From: Pseudomonas mandelii
Lineage (GTDB): Bacteria; Pseudomonadota; Gammaproteobacteria; Pseudomonadales; Pseudomonadaceae
Direction of reading: 5' to 3'
NCBI RefSeq assembly: GCF_006438925.1
Contig: NZ_RCZA01000004.1
Coordinates: 124,001-188,000 of the forward strand
Length of the DNA stretch: 64,000 nt
How positions within the stretch are numbered: position 1 is the first letter of the stretch; each line of letters starts with the position of its first letter. Shown here in pieces: positions 1 through 10,945 of the stretch. Under the pieces are notes generated by a model, which was not told the DNA's origin, searched no databases, and saw nothing but the letters and a program-made list of their open reading frames with translations. The translations under genes and the position numbers were made by a program.

Positions 1-138
1 ATCGAGCAGGGTATGCAGTCGGCCGAGTAGTTCAGTGCTGCTGCTCTCCAGTTCGGCAGCCAATACCCGCCAAGGGTGGCGCACCAGCGGCAGGCCCAGT
101 TGCAAGCGGTTGATCAGGCGACGGTCAAGGTCATCCAT
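1..138 (-). CDS. nirG: NirG, heme d1 biosynthesis / siroheme decarboxylase subunit (partial, N-terminus only)
   Basis: Only the first 46 codons are inside the window; the gene continues off the left edge. The start ATG lies 8 bp inside the 3' end of nirL. The visible part (MDDLDRRLINRLQ, then GLPLVRHPW) is the Lrp/AsnC-like winged-helix start shared by NirD, NirL, NirG and NirH. In the family these proteins together decarboxylate siroheme to didecarboxysiroheme on the way to heme d1. Position directly after nirL matches the order in P. aeruginosa. Naming it NirG rather than NirH rests on gene order. Confidence 0.85.
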   Translation of the reverse strand, partial: MDDLDRRLINRLQLGLPLVRHPWRVLAAELESSSTELLGRLHTLLD

Positions 139-646
139 GGGTCGGTGCTCCTGTGCGCGAGGGCGCAAAGCGGCCGCCGCACTGTTTGAAGACCTGGGTG
201 CTGAACAGCAATTGATGGGGCAAGTCGCTGAGCAAATGTTCTTCCAGTAGCGCCTGGATTTGCGCTTCCACCTGATCAGGTTGCCGCCCATGCACCATGC
301 AAAACAGGTTGTACCGCCACTGCGGCAAACGCCGGGGCCGTTGGTAGCAGAGGTTAATGCCGGGCGCTCGCCCCAGGCGTTGGCCGACTTCGTCAATCAG
401 CGCATCGGGAATATCCAGCACCAGCATGGCGTTGGCGGTAAAACCCAGCGCGCGATGGTGCAGCACCAGGCCGATACGGCGAAACAGCCCTTGCTCGCTC
501 CACTGGCGCATTTGTTCGAGCACCTGGTTTTCGTCTGTGTTTATCCGTTCGGCGAGGGCCTGATACGGGCGCGACACCAGCGGCAATCCACCTTCGAGGT
601 GCCGGCGCAGATCCAGCACTTGTTGGGGGCTCAATCCGGGCTTCAT
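131..646 (-). CDS. nirL: NirL, siroheme decarboxylase subunit (heme d1 biosynthesis)
   Basis: 171 residues. It belongs to the Lrp/AsnC-like siroheme decarboxylase family: an N-terminal winged helix (about residues 5-65, with GGLPLVSRPYQALAERI) followed by an alpha/beta ligand-binding half (LGFTANAMLVLDIP, then INLCYQRPRR and YNLFCMVHG). The enzyme removes two carboxylates from siroheme during heme d1 synthesis for NirS. The start overlaps the nirD stop by 4 bp and the end overlaps nirG, so the genes are translationally coupled. NirD and NirL are separate proteins here, as in P. aeruginosa, not the NirDL fusion seen in some denitrifiers. Confidence 0.92.
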   Translation of the reverse strand: MKPGLSPQQVLDLRRHLEGGLPLVSRPYQALAERINTDENQVLEQMRQWSEQGLFRRIGLVLHHRALGFTANAMLVLDIPDALIDEVGQRLGRAPGINLCYQRPRRLPQWRYNLFCMVHGRQPDQVEAQIQALLEEHLLSDLPHQLLFSTQVFKQCGGRFAPSRTGAPTHG

Positions 647-1101
647 GATTGTTCTCCCAGGGCAAAACCGAGGTCGATGCGGTAGGCGGTCAACATCGGC
701 AGGTCGAGCGGCATGAGGCCGGTGTCGTTCTCCAGTTCCTTGAGCACACGGTCGATGTGTTGGCGATCAGGGGCGGTCAGCACAAACCACAGGTTGTAGA
801 AATGCTCCCGTGCGTAGTTGTGATTGACCTCCGGGTACTGACTGACGCGATCGGCCACCTGTTGCAGGCGTTCGGCGGGCACGGCGAGGGCGGCGAGGGT
901 GCTGGCCCCGGCGCGACTGTGTTCGAACACCGGGCCGATCCGTGAGAGGGTGCCGGCCTGATCCATTTCTTCCAGGCAGGCCATCACCTGGGATTCGCGG
1001 CAGCCGAGAATCCGCGCCATCTCCTTATACGGTGACGGGCACAGCGGCATGCCGTGCTGGAAGCGGTCGATGAGTTGGCGGCTGAGCAGCTCAAGGTTCA
1101 T
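643..1101 (-). CDS. nirD: NirD, siroheme decarboxylase subunit (heme d1 biosynthesis)
   Basis: 152 residues, same Lrp/AsnC-like fold as NirL and NirG. The N-terminal helix-turn-helix-like part has GMPLCPSPYKEMARILG. The C-terminal half has a conserved histidine-containing stretch, NHNYAREHFYNLWFV, a region reported to matter for siroheme decarboxylation in this family. It starts 1 bp after the nirF stop and overlaps nirL by 4 bp. Cytoplasmic; expected to work with NirL, NirG and NirH. The Lrp-like fold could suggest a transcription regulator, but the operon position makes the enzyme role far more likely. Confidence 0.93.
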   Translation of the reverse strand: MNLELLSRQLIDRFQHGMPLCPSPYKEMARILGCRESQVMACLEEMDQAGTLSRIGPVFEHSRAGASTLAALAVPAERLQQVADRVSQYPEVNHNYAREHFYNLWFVLTAPDRQHIDRVLKELENDTGLMPLDLPMLTAYRIDLGFALGEQS

Positions 1102-1102
1102 T

Positions 1103-2281
1103 TCAATACCCCATTTTCTGCGCGCGACTGCTGAAGAAGATGCCGCTCGGCGCGCTGGCGGGCAGGGTACTCAGCAGCGTCAGGCGGTACGGATCCCAGA
1201 TCTGAACCTGATCGCCGTCGCGTAACGACAGCCACAACTGGTCGCCGCGTGCGGTGAATTCCATGTGCAGCACCGCTGGCCCGGGACGCAGATCGGCAAC
1301 CACGGCGTGGGTTTCGGTGTCGATGACCTGAACCCGATCGTTGTCCGGGTAGGCGAAGTTGACCCACAGCTGCCGACCGTCCGGGCGCGACGTGACGAAC
1401 ACCGGTTGACCGGCGACCGGAATCACGGCGGTCTGCTGCCAGGTGCGTGAATCCATCACCAACACTTGATGCCGGCCGACGGCAGGCACGAAGGCCTGAT
1501 TGTCGGCGACAGCCCAGCCTTCCAGGTGCGGCATCTTGTAGACCGGGAGTTTCGCCTGGCCGCGTCCGTAGTCGCCGAGTACCCGGTGCACACCGCGTTC
1601 TGGATGCCAGAGGTCGAGTTGGGCCATGCCGTCTTCACCGAACAGGCCGGCCATGTAATAGCGCCCATCGGGGGTAATCAGGGCGTCGTACGGTTGCTCA
1701 CCGATGCCGGTGAAACGGCTGATCTGCGGGGTGCTGCCCTGACTGAAATCGGCGGTCCAGATCTCGCCGGTATCGAACAGGCTGAAGACAAAACGTTGCC
1801 CCGGCGCGTCGACCAGCCCGACCACCCGCGAGCGCTTGGTGCCATCGGCCAGGGGCGTGGCCGGAATATCGGCCACTTGTTGCAGGGTGTCGGCATCGAA
1901 CACCTTGACGCCGCCGGGCACGTAGTTGGACACCGCGATCAACTTGCCGTCCTGACTGATGGCGCCGCCAATGCTGTTGCCGCCCTGGATGACGCGATGA
2001 TCGATACGCCGGGTCAGCAAATCGATTTTGCTCAACCCGCCGTCGCGTCCGAACACATAGGCAAAGCGCTGGTCCCGCGAGAACACCACCGAGGCATGGG
2101 ACAGGTCGCCGAAACCCTCGAGTCGGGCCAGCGCCGTGCGGGTGTCGCTTTCAATGATTTGTACGCTACCGGTGGCGCGCTCCACGACCACGCCCAAGTC
2201 GCCGGTGCCACGCAACGGTGGTTGAACGCAAGCGGACAACAACAGCCCGGTCGCCACTGACAGCAGGATTGAACGGATCAT
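1103..2281 (-). CDS. nirF: NirF, periplasmic heme d1 biosynthesis protein (dihydro-heme d1 maturation)
   Basis: 392 residues from the ATG at 2281, which overlaps the nirC stop by 4 bp; a longer in-frame extension would run backwards through nirC and is rejected. The N-terminus MIRSILLSVATGLLLSACVQ is a lipoprotein-type signal with a lipobox (LLSAC), so it is probably anchored to a membrane facing the periplasm. The rest is a beta-propeller related to the d1 domain of NirS (for example SRDQRFAYVFGRDGGLSKID and ITPDGRYYMAGLFGEDG). NirF binds heme d1 precursor and acts in the last steps of d1 synthesis. Confidence 0.93.
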   Translation of the reverse strand: MIRSILLSVATGLLLSACVQPPLRGTGDLGVVVERATGSVQIIESDTRTALARLEGFGDLSHASVVFSRDQRFAYVFGRDGGLSKIDLLTRRIDHRVIQGGNSIGGAISQDGKLIAVSNYVPGGVKVFDADTLQQVADIPATPLADGTKRSRVVGLVDAPGQRFVFSLFDTGEIWTADFSQGSTPQISRFTGIGEQPYDALITPDGRYYMAGLFGEDGMAQLDLWHPERGVHRVLGDYGRGQAKLPVYKMPHLEGWAVADNQAFVPAVGRHQVLVMDSRTWQQTAVIPVAGQPVFVTSRPDGRQLWVNFAYPDNDRVQVIDTETHAVVADLRPGPAVLHMEFTARGDQLWLSLRDGDQVQIWDPYRLTLLSTLPASAPSGIFFSSRAQKMGY

Positions 2282-2604
2282 CGTGCGGGGTATCCCTGGA
2301 GAAGAAGATCGACCAGCCAACGGATGTCGCCGGGGCTGAGCAACGGGGCCCAACCGGGCATCGCGGTGCCGGGCCGGCCTTGGGCGACGGTGGCAATCAG
2401 GCTGTCCCTGGACTTGCCAGCCAGCGCGGTGCGCGTCAGTTCGGGGCCTAGCCCACCGGTGAGGTGCAGCCCATGGCAGGCGCCGCAGTCCTGGGTCAGC
2501 AGGTGTTCGAGTTGCGCCTGACGCTGGGCGTCCGGCGCCGCAACCGCGGTTGCGCAAATGAGGAGGAGGGCCGCCAGAATCACAGCGTGTGGGTAAATCA
2601 TCAT
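2278..2604 (-). CDS. nirC: NirC, c-type cytochrome (cytochrome c55X)
   Basis: 108 residues with a Sec signal peptide (about residues 1-22, MMIYPHAVILAALLLICATA) and a single heme c motif CGACH near residue 40. A distal methionine candidate is in GTAMPGW. This small periplasmic monoheme cytochrome is found next to nirF in Pseudomonas; it is thought to pass electrons during heme d1 maturation or to NirS. It lies 16 bp after nirM and overlaps nirF by 4 bp. Confidence 0.92.
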   Translation of the reverse strand: MMIYPHAVILAALLLICATAVAAPDAQRQAQLEHLLTQDCGACHGLHLTGGLGPELTRTALAGKSRDSLIATVAQGRPGTAMPGWAPLLSPGDIRWLVDLLLQGYPAR

Positions 2605-2620
2605 GACGCCCTCCAGGCGG

Positions 2621-2935
2621 TTATTTGAGTGTCAGTACCCAGGTTGCGAGAGTTTTTGCTTCTTCTTCAGTGACCGGGTTGGCCGGCATGGGCATCGGGC
2701 CCCAATTGCCTTGTGTGCCGTTCTTGATGTGGCTGGCCAGGGTGTCCACGGCCCCGGGTACGCTAGCGTTCTTGGCCGCTACATCCTTGAGCGCCGGGCC
2801 GACAATCTTGGTGTCGATGGAGTGACAGGCTGCGCAGGGTTTGCTCTTGAACAACTCCAGCGCGTCTTGGGCCATGGCCGGCTGCAGACTCAGCGCAGCG
2901 GTCAGGGCGAACAGTGAAAACAGTGTATTTTTCAT
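2621..2935 (-). CDS. nirM: NirM, cytochrome c551, electron donor to NirS
   Basis: 104 residues from the ATG at 2935, chosen because AGGAAA sits 5-6 bp upstream; an in-frame ATG at 2950 has no such site. Signal peptide about residues 1-22 (ending in PAMAQ), then mature cytochrome c551 with CAACH heme motif and the methionine ligand in NWGPMPMP. Length and sequence are typical of Pseudomonas cytochrome c551. It is periplasmic and carries electrons from the bc1 complex to cd1 nitrite reductase. It follows nirS by 24 bp. Confidence 0.95.
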   Translation of the reverse strand: MKNTLFSLFALTAALSLQPAMAQDALELFKSKPCAACHSIDTKIVGPALKDVAAKNASVPGAVDTLASHIKNGTQGNWGPMPMPANPVTEEEAKTLATWVLTLK

Positions 2936-2959
2936 GGTGTTTCCTTGCATTGATGGAGC

Positions 2960-4726
<1,767 letters not shown>

Positions 4727-4752
4727 CTATGCCCGAGCAGGCCAATGTTCGC

Positions 4753-4766
4753 TTGACGACGATCAA
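4753..4766. promoter_or_regulatory. ANR/DNR (FNR-type) box between nirS and nirQ
   Basis: TTGAC-GACG-ATCAA, a near-perfect match to TTGAT-N4-ATCAA. It lies 105 bp upstream of nirS on one side and 81 bp upstream of nirQ on the other, so one site could serve both divergent promoters. Confidence 0.85.
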
Positions 4767-4846
4767 GTTTGCCGGCCATCTCACTTGCCAGGTTGTCGCA
4801 GGGGCCCGTAGCGTGTTCTTGAATCCGCTTTTGGAAAAGGCAGCCC

Positions 4847-5650
4847 ATGGACCGTACCCAGTCTTGCGAACACCCGATCGAACCCTTCTACCAACCGCTG
4901 AATAATGAGGAGGCACTGTTCGAACAAGCCTGGCGACACGGCATGCCGGTGCTGATCAAAGGCCCGACAGGGTGCGGAAAAACCCGTTTCGTCCAGCACA
5001 TGGCCCATCGGCTGAAACTGCCGCTGTACACCGTGGCTTGCCACGATGATCTGAGTGCGGCCGACCTGATCGGCCGTCACCTGATCGGTGCCCAGGGCAC
5101 CTGGTGGCAGGACGGACCACTGACCCGCGCGGTGCGTGAAGGCGGCATCTGTTACCTCGACGAAGTGGTCGAGGCACGTCAGGACACCGTGGTGGTGTTG
5201 CACCCGTTGGCCGATGATCGTCGTGAACTGTTCCTGGAACGCACCGGCGAAGTATTGAAAGCGCCGCCGTCCTTCATGCTCGTGGTGTCTTACAACCCCG
5301 GTTACCAGAACCTGCTCAAAGGCATGAAGCCCAGCACCCGCCAACGCTTTGTGGCGATGCGCTTCGGCTATCCGCCGGTGGCTGATGAGGAACGCATCGT
5401 TGCCCGGGAAGCGCAGGTGGACACCGCGCTGGCAGCGCAAGTGGTGCGGCTCGGCCAGGCGCTGCGCCGGCTCGATCAACATGATCTGGAGGAGGTCGCC
5501 TCAACGCGACTGCTGATTTTTACTGCGCGTATGATCCGCTCCGGCATGAGCCCCCGTGAGGCCTGCATGGCCTGCCTGGCCGAGCCGCTGAGCGACGATC
5601 CGCTGACCGTTGCCGCGCTGATGGACGTGGTTGATGTCCACTTCGGCTGA
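4847..5650 (+). CDS. nirQ: NirQ, MoxR-type AAA+ ATPase for nitrite/NO reductase activation
   Basis: 267 residues. Walker A GPTGCGKT at residues 39-46 and Walker B ICYLDE ending at 106 place it in the MoxR/CbbQ/NorQ AAA+ family. The ATG at 4847 has an AAAAGG ribosome site 6 bp upstream. NirQ/NorQ works with the von Willebrand-type protein NorD, encoded 4 kb downstream, to activate the NO reductase, probably by metal insertion. Divergent from nirS and overlapping nirO by 17 bp. Regulation is probably by ANR/DNR through the box at 4753. Confidence 0.95.
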   Translation: MDRTQSCEHPIEPFYQPLNNEEALFEQAWRHGMPVLIKGPTGCGKTRFVQHMAHRLKLPLYTVACHDDLSAADLIGRHLIGAQGTWWQDGPLTRAVREGGICYLDEVVEARQDTVVVLHPLADDRRELFLERTGEVLKAPPSFMLVVSYNPGYQNLLKGMKPSTRQRFVAMRFGYPPVADEERIVAREAQVDTALAAQVVRLGQALRRLDQHDLEEVASTRLLIFTARMIRSGMSPREACMACLAEPLSDDPLTVAALMDVVDVHFG

Positions 5651-6221
5651 GTCCACGGGCGTCTCGCGCCGTCACTTGCCGGGCGATCTGGCGATGTGGT
5701 TTTTCATTCTCGCCGAGCTGTCGGTGTTCGCCATCCTGATCCTGGTGTTCGCCGTGACCCAGGCGCTCAAGCCGCAGATGTTCAGTGAAAGCCGTCTGTT
5801 GCTGAACACCTCAACCGGGTTGGCGATGACCCTGAGCCTGCTCACCGCGGGGCTGTTCGCCGCGCTGGCGCAGGAACAGGTCAGGCGCTCACGATCGCGC
5901 CACGGCGCTGTGTTCCTGCTGATGGCGTTGCTCGCTTCCAGTGTCTACGTGATGCTGAAACTCACGGAATACCGGCACTTGCTGGCCTCGGGGCTGGGCA
6001 TGGAGCACAACACCTTCTTCACTCTCTACTGGATCCTTACCGGTTTTCATTTTCTGCATGTACTGCTCGGCATGGTCATTCTCGGGTGGTTGGCCGAGCG
6101 CTGTCGCCGTGGCCTGCACGACGTCAGTAAGCGCAGTGGATTTGAATCCGGCGTGCTCTATTGGCACATGGTCGATCTGATCTGGGTCATGTTGTTTCCG
6201 CTGGTCTACGTGCTGAGTTGA
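5634..6221 (+). CDS. nirO: NirO/NorE, cytochrome c oxidase subunit III-like membrane protein
   Basis: 195 residues from ATG 5634; an upstream in-frame TTG is less likely. Five hydrophobic segments (for example WFFILAELSVFAILILVF and FHFLHVLLGMVILGWLA) and the GDLAMWFFI and WHMVDLIW motifs of heme-copper oxidase subunit III mark the NorE family. It has no metal site of its own and is thought to support NO reductase assembly or activity in the inner membrane. It overlaps the nirQ 3' end by 17 bp and precedes nirP, as in the nirQOP operon of P. aeruginosa. Confidence 0.92.
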   Translation: MSTSAESTGVSRRHLPGDLAMWFFILAELSVFAILILVFAVTQALKPQMFSESRLLLNTSTGLAMTLSLLTAGLFAALAQEQVRRSRSRHGAVFLLMALLASSVYVMLKLTEYRHLLASGLGMEHNTFFTLYWILTGFHFLHVLLGMVILGWLAERCRRGLHDVSKRSGFESGVLYWHMVDLIWVMLFPLVYVLS

Positions 6222-6231
6222 CGAGGTTCTC

Positions 6232-6489
6232 ATGTCTGTTTCCAGGGTATTGCTCGTCTGTTGGGCGGCGCTCGCGACGTTAAGTGTTTGCACGGTGGTG
6301 CTGGCACACATTGGCGCGACATCGCTGCTGTCGATTGCCATCTTGCTGGTGGCGGTGGGCAAGGCCTGGCTGATCACCGACGGTTTCATGGAGATGCGCC
6401 ACGCGCCGCGACTGTGGCGCCGGTTGATGTTGAGCTGGGCGTTGGTGTTGGCGACGGTGGTAGGCCTGACACTGGTGTCGTTCCGTTAA
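6232..6489 (+). CDS. nirP: NirP/NorF, small membrane protein of the subunit IV type
   Basis: 85 residues with three hydrophobic stretches and the ITDGFMEMRHAP loop that is characteristic of NorF / cytochrome c oxidase subunit IV-like proteins. It starts 10 bp after nirO with a GAGG ribosome site. NorF is an accessory to full NO reductase activity; its biochemical role is unclear. It is the last gene of nirQOP and is followed by a REPIN palindrome. Confidence 0.88.
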   Translation: MSVSRVLLVCWAALATLSVCTVVLAHIGATSLLSIAILLVAVGKAWLITDGFMEMRHAPRLWRRLMLSWALVLATVVGLTLVSFR

Positions 6490-6494
6490 CCAAT

Positions 6495-6633
6495 CCATGT
6501 AGCAGCTGGCGAAGCCTGCGTTCGGCTGCGAAGCAGCCGCAAACCCTGCCACCTCGGTCAACCTGATACACCGCAGTGCCGGATTTTACGACTGCTTCGC
6601 AGCCGAACGCAGGCTTCGCCAGCTGCTACATGG
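6495..6633. repeat. REPIN: inverted pair of REP elements with perfect 42-bp arms
   Basis: Arms 6495-6536 and 6592-6633 are exact reverse complements, separated by 55 bp. Each contains GTAGCAGCTGGCGAAGC and a TTCGGCTGCGAAGCAG hairpin. This is the typical Pseudomonas REPIN arrangement. A related but degenerate copy lies at 10571-10730. Confidence 0.9.
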
Positions 6634-6681
6634 ACCGAGTAGGGCTCAAGTGTAATACCCGATCAAAACCATCTGACTTTC

Positions 6682-6695
6682 TTGATCGCCATCAA
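6682..6695. promoter_or_regulatory. ANR/DNR box upstream of norC
   Basis: TTGAT-CGCC-ATCAA is a perfect FNR-type palindrome, ending 57 bp before the norC start codon. This is the expected position for a class II activator site at the norCBD promoter. Confidence 0.92.
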
Positions 6696-6752
6696 GCAGG
6701 TTTCAACCCTTCGCTTCCTATGATGGACGGGCCTAGCAAAGAGGAAGCGACC

Positions 6753-7193
6753 ATGTCAGACACCTTCACCAAAGGCATGGCCAGGAACATCTACTTCGGA
6801 GGAAGCATTTTCTTCTTCCTGATATTCCTGGCTTTGACCTATCACACGGAACAGACCTTTCCAGAGCGCAGCAATGAAGCGCAGCTCACCGAATCAGTGG
6901 TGCGCGGCAAGTTGGTCTGGGAGCAAAACAATTGCATCGGCTGCCACACGCTGTTGGGCGAGGGCGCCTACTTTGCGCCTGAGCTGGGTAACGTGTTCCA
7001 GCGGCGCGGCGGGGAGGCGGGCTTCAAACCCTTCCTGCAGGCCTGGATGAAAATGCAGCCACTGGGCGTACCAGGCCGGCGCGCGATGCCTCAGTTCAAG
7101 TTGAGTGACCAGGAGGTGGATGACATCGCCGAGTTCCTCAAATGGAGCTCAAAAATCAATACCAATGGCTGGCCGCCAAACAAGGAGGGCTAA
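6753..7193 (+). CDS. norC: NorC, cytochrome c subunit of NO reductase
   Basis: 146 residues from ATG 6753, set by the GAGGAAG ribosome site at 6741-6747; the longer open frame upstream runs into the REPIN. One N-terminal membrane anchor (about residues 13-31) and a periplasmic cytochrome c domain with CIGCH at residues 61-65; the candidate distal ligand is the methionine in RRAMPQF. NorC takes electrons from periplasmic cytochromes and passes them to NorB. It is 3 bp upstream of norB. Confidence 0.97.
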   Translation: MSDTFTKGMARNIYFGGSIFFFLIFLALTYHTEQTFPERSNEAQLTESVVRGKLVWEQNNCIGCHTLLGEGAYFAPELGNVFQRRGGEAGFKPFLQAWMKMQPLGVPGRRAMPQFKLSDQEVDDIAEFLKWSSKINTNGWPPNKEG

Positions 7194-8624
<1,431 letters not shown>

Positions 8625-8648
8625 GCCGCTGTAACGGCTAGAAAAGGT

Positions 8649-8679
8649 CGGCCCGGCTGATACAGCGGGCCGTTTTTTT
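8649..8679 (+). terminator. Rho-independent terminator or attenuator between norB and norD
   Basis: A GC-rich hairpin with arms CGGCCCG (8649-8655) and CGGGCCG (8666-8672) is followed by seven T residues. It lies inside the norCBD gene run, so it probably terminates only part of the transcripts. Confidence 0.8.
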
Positions 8680-8702
8680 GCTTTACAAAAAGGGCAATGA
8701 TC

Positions 8703-10544
8703 ATGGCCTTTACCGTCGAACTGGAAGAGTGGGTCGGCAGCGTCTGGCATCGCTTCATCACCCGGCGCGCCAGCCCGGACTTTCCCGAGGCACGCGTCGA
8801 ACTGATCCACCAGCAGCGACCGCTGGCGTTGTTGTTTCGCGCCATGGGTGGCGCCAATGGCGTCGGCGTGGAAGCCGCCAGCGACCGCGATCTGCTGTTG
8901 CGGCGCAACGTGCTGCAGCAGATCGCCGGCACCTGCAAGCAAGTGCCTTTGGCGTGGTGCGACGCGACCAACCTGCGTCTGCCGTCGAGCCTGGCGGTGT
9001 TTCCTGAAGTTGCATTGAACGAGGAGCTCTATCGTTGGCTCGCGTTGCTGGCGGCTCAGGCCGGGCAGATGCGTCATTGGGGGCGAGACAATCAACGCTG
9101 GACGCAGCAGCTGTTGCGGCGCTATCCCGCGTTGCGTGCCCGGTACAAACGTCTGGTCGATGCTCACCTGCAATTGCGCCCGGATCCGGCCTCATTGAGT
9201 ACCGGCGAAGCGGCACTGGAACGGGCGTTATGCCAAGCCCTGCGCGAGCCCGGCAGTGTCGAACATTTTCCCCGCAGCGAACGGGCCGCGTGGCCGCTGC
9301 CGCTGTGGCTGTACCCGCCGCAAAACCTCGCCAGCCCGCAGGCGGCCGACCTCGGTGACGAGTCCGAAGAATCGCTGACGACCCCGCCCGGTGAGCAGAA
9401 AGGCGCAAGCAAACGCGCCAAGCGGATCGATGAAGGCAGCCGCGACGGTGGGTTGTTGATCGTGCGCCTGGAGAACCTGTTCAGTTGGACCGAACACGTG
9501 GACCTGGATCGCTGGTCAGACGACAGCGAAGACCCCGACGCCGCTAGAGTCGCCGAGGACCTCGATGAGTTGAGCCTGTCGCGCACCCGTCTGCGCAAGG
9601 GCGGCGGCCTCAAGCTGCACCTGGATTTGCCGCCGGCCGATGTCGACGATATTCCCCTGGACGAGGGCATCAAGCTGCCGGAGTGGGACTATCGCAAACA
9701 GCAGATGCAGGACAGCTTCGTCAATCTGCAAATGATGGTGCCCCGGGACTGCGAGGCGCAGCCATTGCCGCCACGGCTGAAGGCCCCGGCGCACCGTCTG
9801 CGCCGCCAGTTCGAGCACCTGCGCAATGATCGCCAATGGTTACGCCAGCAACCTCAAGGGTCCGAACTGGACATGCAGGCCTGGCTGGATTTTCACGTCG
9901 AGCGTGAGCATGGCCAGTGTGCGGAGCGAGGTCTGTTCATGGAACAACGGCAGACGCGCCGCGACCTGGCGTGCCTGTTGCTGGCCGATGTGTCGATGTC
10001 CACCGACGCACACTTGAACGATGAGCATCGGGTGATTGATGTGATCCGCGACAGTTTGCTGCTGTTCGGTGAAACCCTGTCGGTGCTGGGTGATGATTTC
10101 GCCCTGTACGGATTTTCCTCGCTGCGTCGTCATCAAGTGCGCATGCAAGAACTCAAGTCCTTCACCCAGCGTTACGACGACAACACCCGTGGTCGCATTC
10201 AAGGGCTCAAACCGGGTTATTACACGCGCATGGGCGCCGCCATCCGCCACGCCACCCAACTGCTGGGCAAGAGCAAACGACGCAGCAAACTGTTGCTGCT
10301 GCTCACGGATGGCAAACCGAATGATCTGGATTTGTATGAGGGGCGTTACGGCGTTGAAGACACCCGCGAGGCGGTACTGGAGGCGCGGCGCCAGGGGTTG
10401 ACGCCGTTCTGTATCACGATTGATCGCGAGGCCGGGGATTACCTGCCTTACATGTTCGGCGCCAATGGCTACACCTTGATCCGCCAGCCCGAGCAATTAC
10501 CCCTGCGGTTGCCGCAGTTGTATCGGCAGTTGACCCAACCGTGA
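8703..10544 (+). CDS. norD: NorD, von Willebrand factor A-domain protein for NO reductase activation
   Basis: 613 residues from ATG 8703 (MAFTVELEEW), preferred over the ATG at 8697 because AGGG at 8691-8694 is 8 bp from it. The C-terminal third is a vWA domain with a MIDAS motif (LADVSMST), LLLLTDGKPND and a final IDREAGDY segment. NorD pairs with the MoxR-type ATPase NirQ/NorQ in the same way as CbbO/CbbQ. It is cytoplasmic and needed for active NO reductase. A REPIN lies just downstream. Confidence 0.94.
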   Translation: MAFTVELEEWVGSVWHRFITRRASPDFPEARVELIHQQRPLALLFRAMGGANGVGVEAASDRDLLLRRNVLQQIAGTCKQVPLAWCDATNLRLPSSLAVFPEVALNEELYRWLALLAAQAGQMRHWGRDNQRWTQQLLRRYPALRARYKRLVDAHLQLRPDPASLSTGEAALERALCQALREPGSVEHFPRSERAAWPLPLWLYPPQNLASPQAADLGDESEESLTTPPGEQKGASKRAKRIDEGSRDGGLLIVRLENLFSWTEHVDLDRWSDDSEDPDAARVAEDLDELSLSRTRLRKGGGLKLHLDLPPADVDDIPLDEGIKLPEWDYRKQQMQDSFVNLQMMVPRDCEAQPLPPRLKAPAHRLRRQFEHLRNDRQWLRQQPQGSELDMQAWLDFHVEREHGQCAERGLFMEQRQTRRDLACLLLADVSMSTDAHLNDEHRVIDVIRDSLLLFGETLSVLGDDFALYGFSSLRRHQVRMQELKSFTQRYDDNTRGRIQGLKPGYYTRMGAAIRHATQLLGKSKRRSKLLLLLTDGKPNDLDLYEGRYGVEDTREAVLEARRQGLTPFCITIDREAGDYLPYMFGANGYTLIRQPEQLPLRLPQLYRQLTQP

Positions 10545-10570
10545 TCGACACGGTCCCTTGTCGCCTGCGC

Positions 10571-10730
10571 CCCTGTAGCAGCTGCCGAGCCTGCGAGGCT
10601 GCGTTCGGCTCGGGCCGCGTTCGGACGAAGCAGTCGTAAAACCATACAACGCGGTGTTTCAGAAAAACCGTGGGTTCAGGATTTACGACTGCTTCGCAGC
10701 CGAACGCAGGCTGCGCCAGCTGCTACAGGG
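10571..10730. repeat. Degenerate REPIN with a short internal duplication in the left arm
   Basis: The right arm (10682-10730) and the left arm (10571-10640) are reverse complements over GTAGCAGCTG and CGAAGCAGTCGTAAA. The left arm has roughly 20 bp of extra sequence (two TTCGG-containing copies). Same family as 6495-6633. Confidence 0.8.
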
Positions 10731-10744
10731 GATTTGTGTGGTCT

Positions 10745-10945
10745 TCAGGAGATGCTGCGTGGCAGCCAGAAAAACATCGCCACGCAGAAGATCGTCAGGC
10801 CGATGCAGAACCACTTGAATCGGCGCAAACGACGCTGTGCCGCGTGTGCGGCCAATACCGGCAGGGGCATGCCACATTGGCGGCATTCGGTTTCTTGTGC
10901 GGGGTTTGCGCGTTGGCAATACAAACAGACGGGCATGGCACTCAC
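10745..10945 (-). CDS. dnrP: DnrP, small zinc-ribbon membrane protein
   Basis: 66 residues from a GTG whose bases overlap the dnr stop codon (GTGA); an ATG at 10936 is the alternative start. Two CXXC pairs (CLYC and CRQC) form a zinc-ribbon, followed by a basic stretch and one C-terminal membrane helix (WFCIGLTIFCVAMFFWL). The name is used for similar proteins next to dnr in pseudomonads; its function is not known to me. The overlap suggests translation coupled to dnr. Confidence 0.75.
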   Translation of the reverse strand: MSAMPVCLYCQRANPAQETECRQCGMPLPVLAAHAAQRRLRRFKWFCIGLTIFCVAMFFWLPRSIS

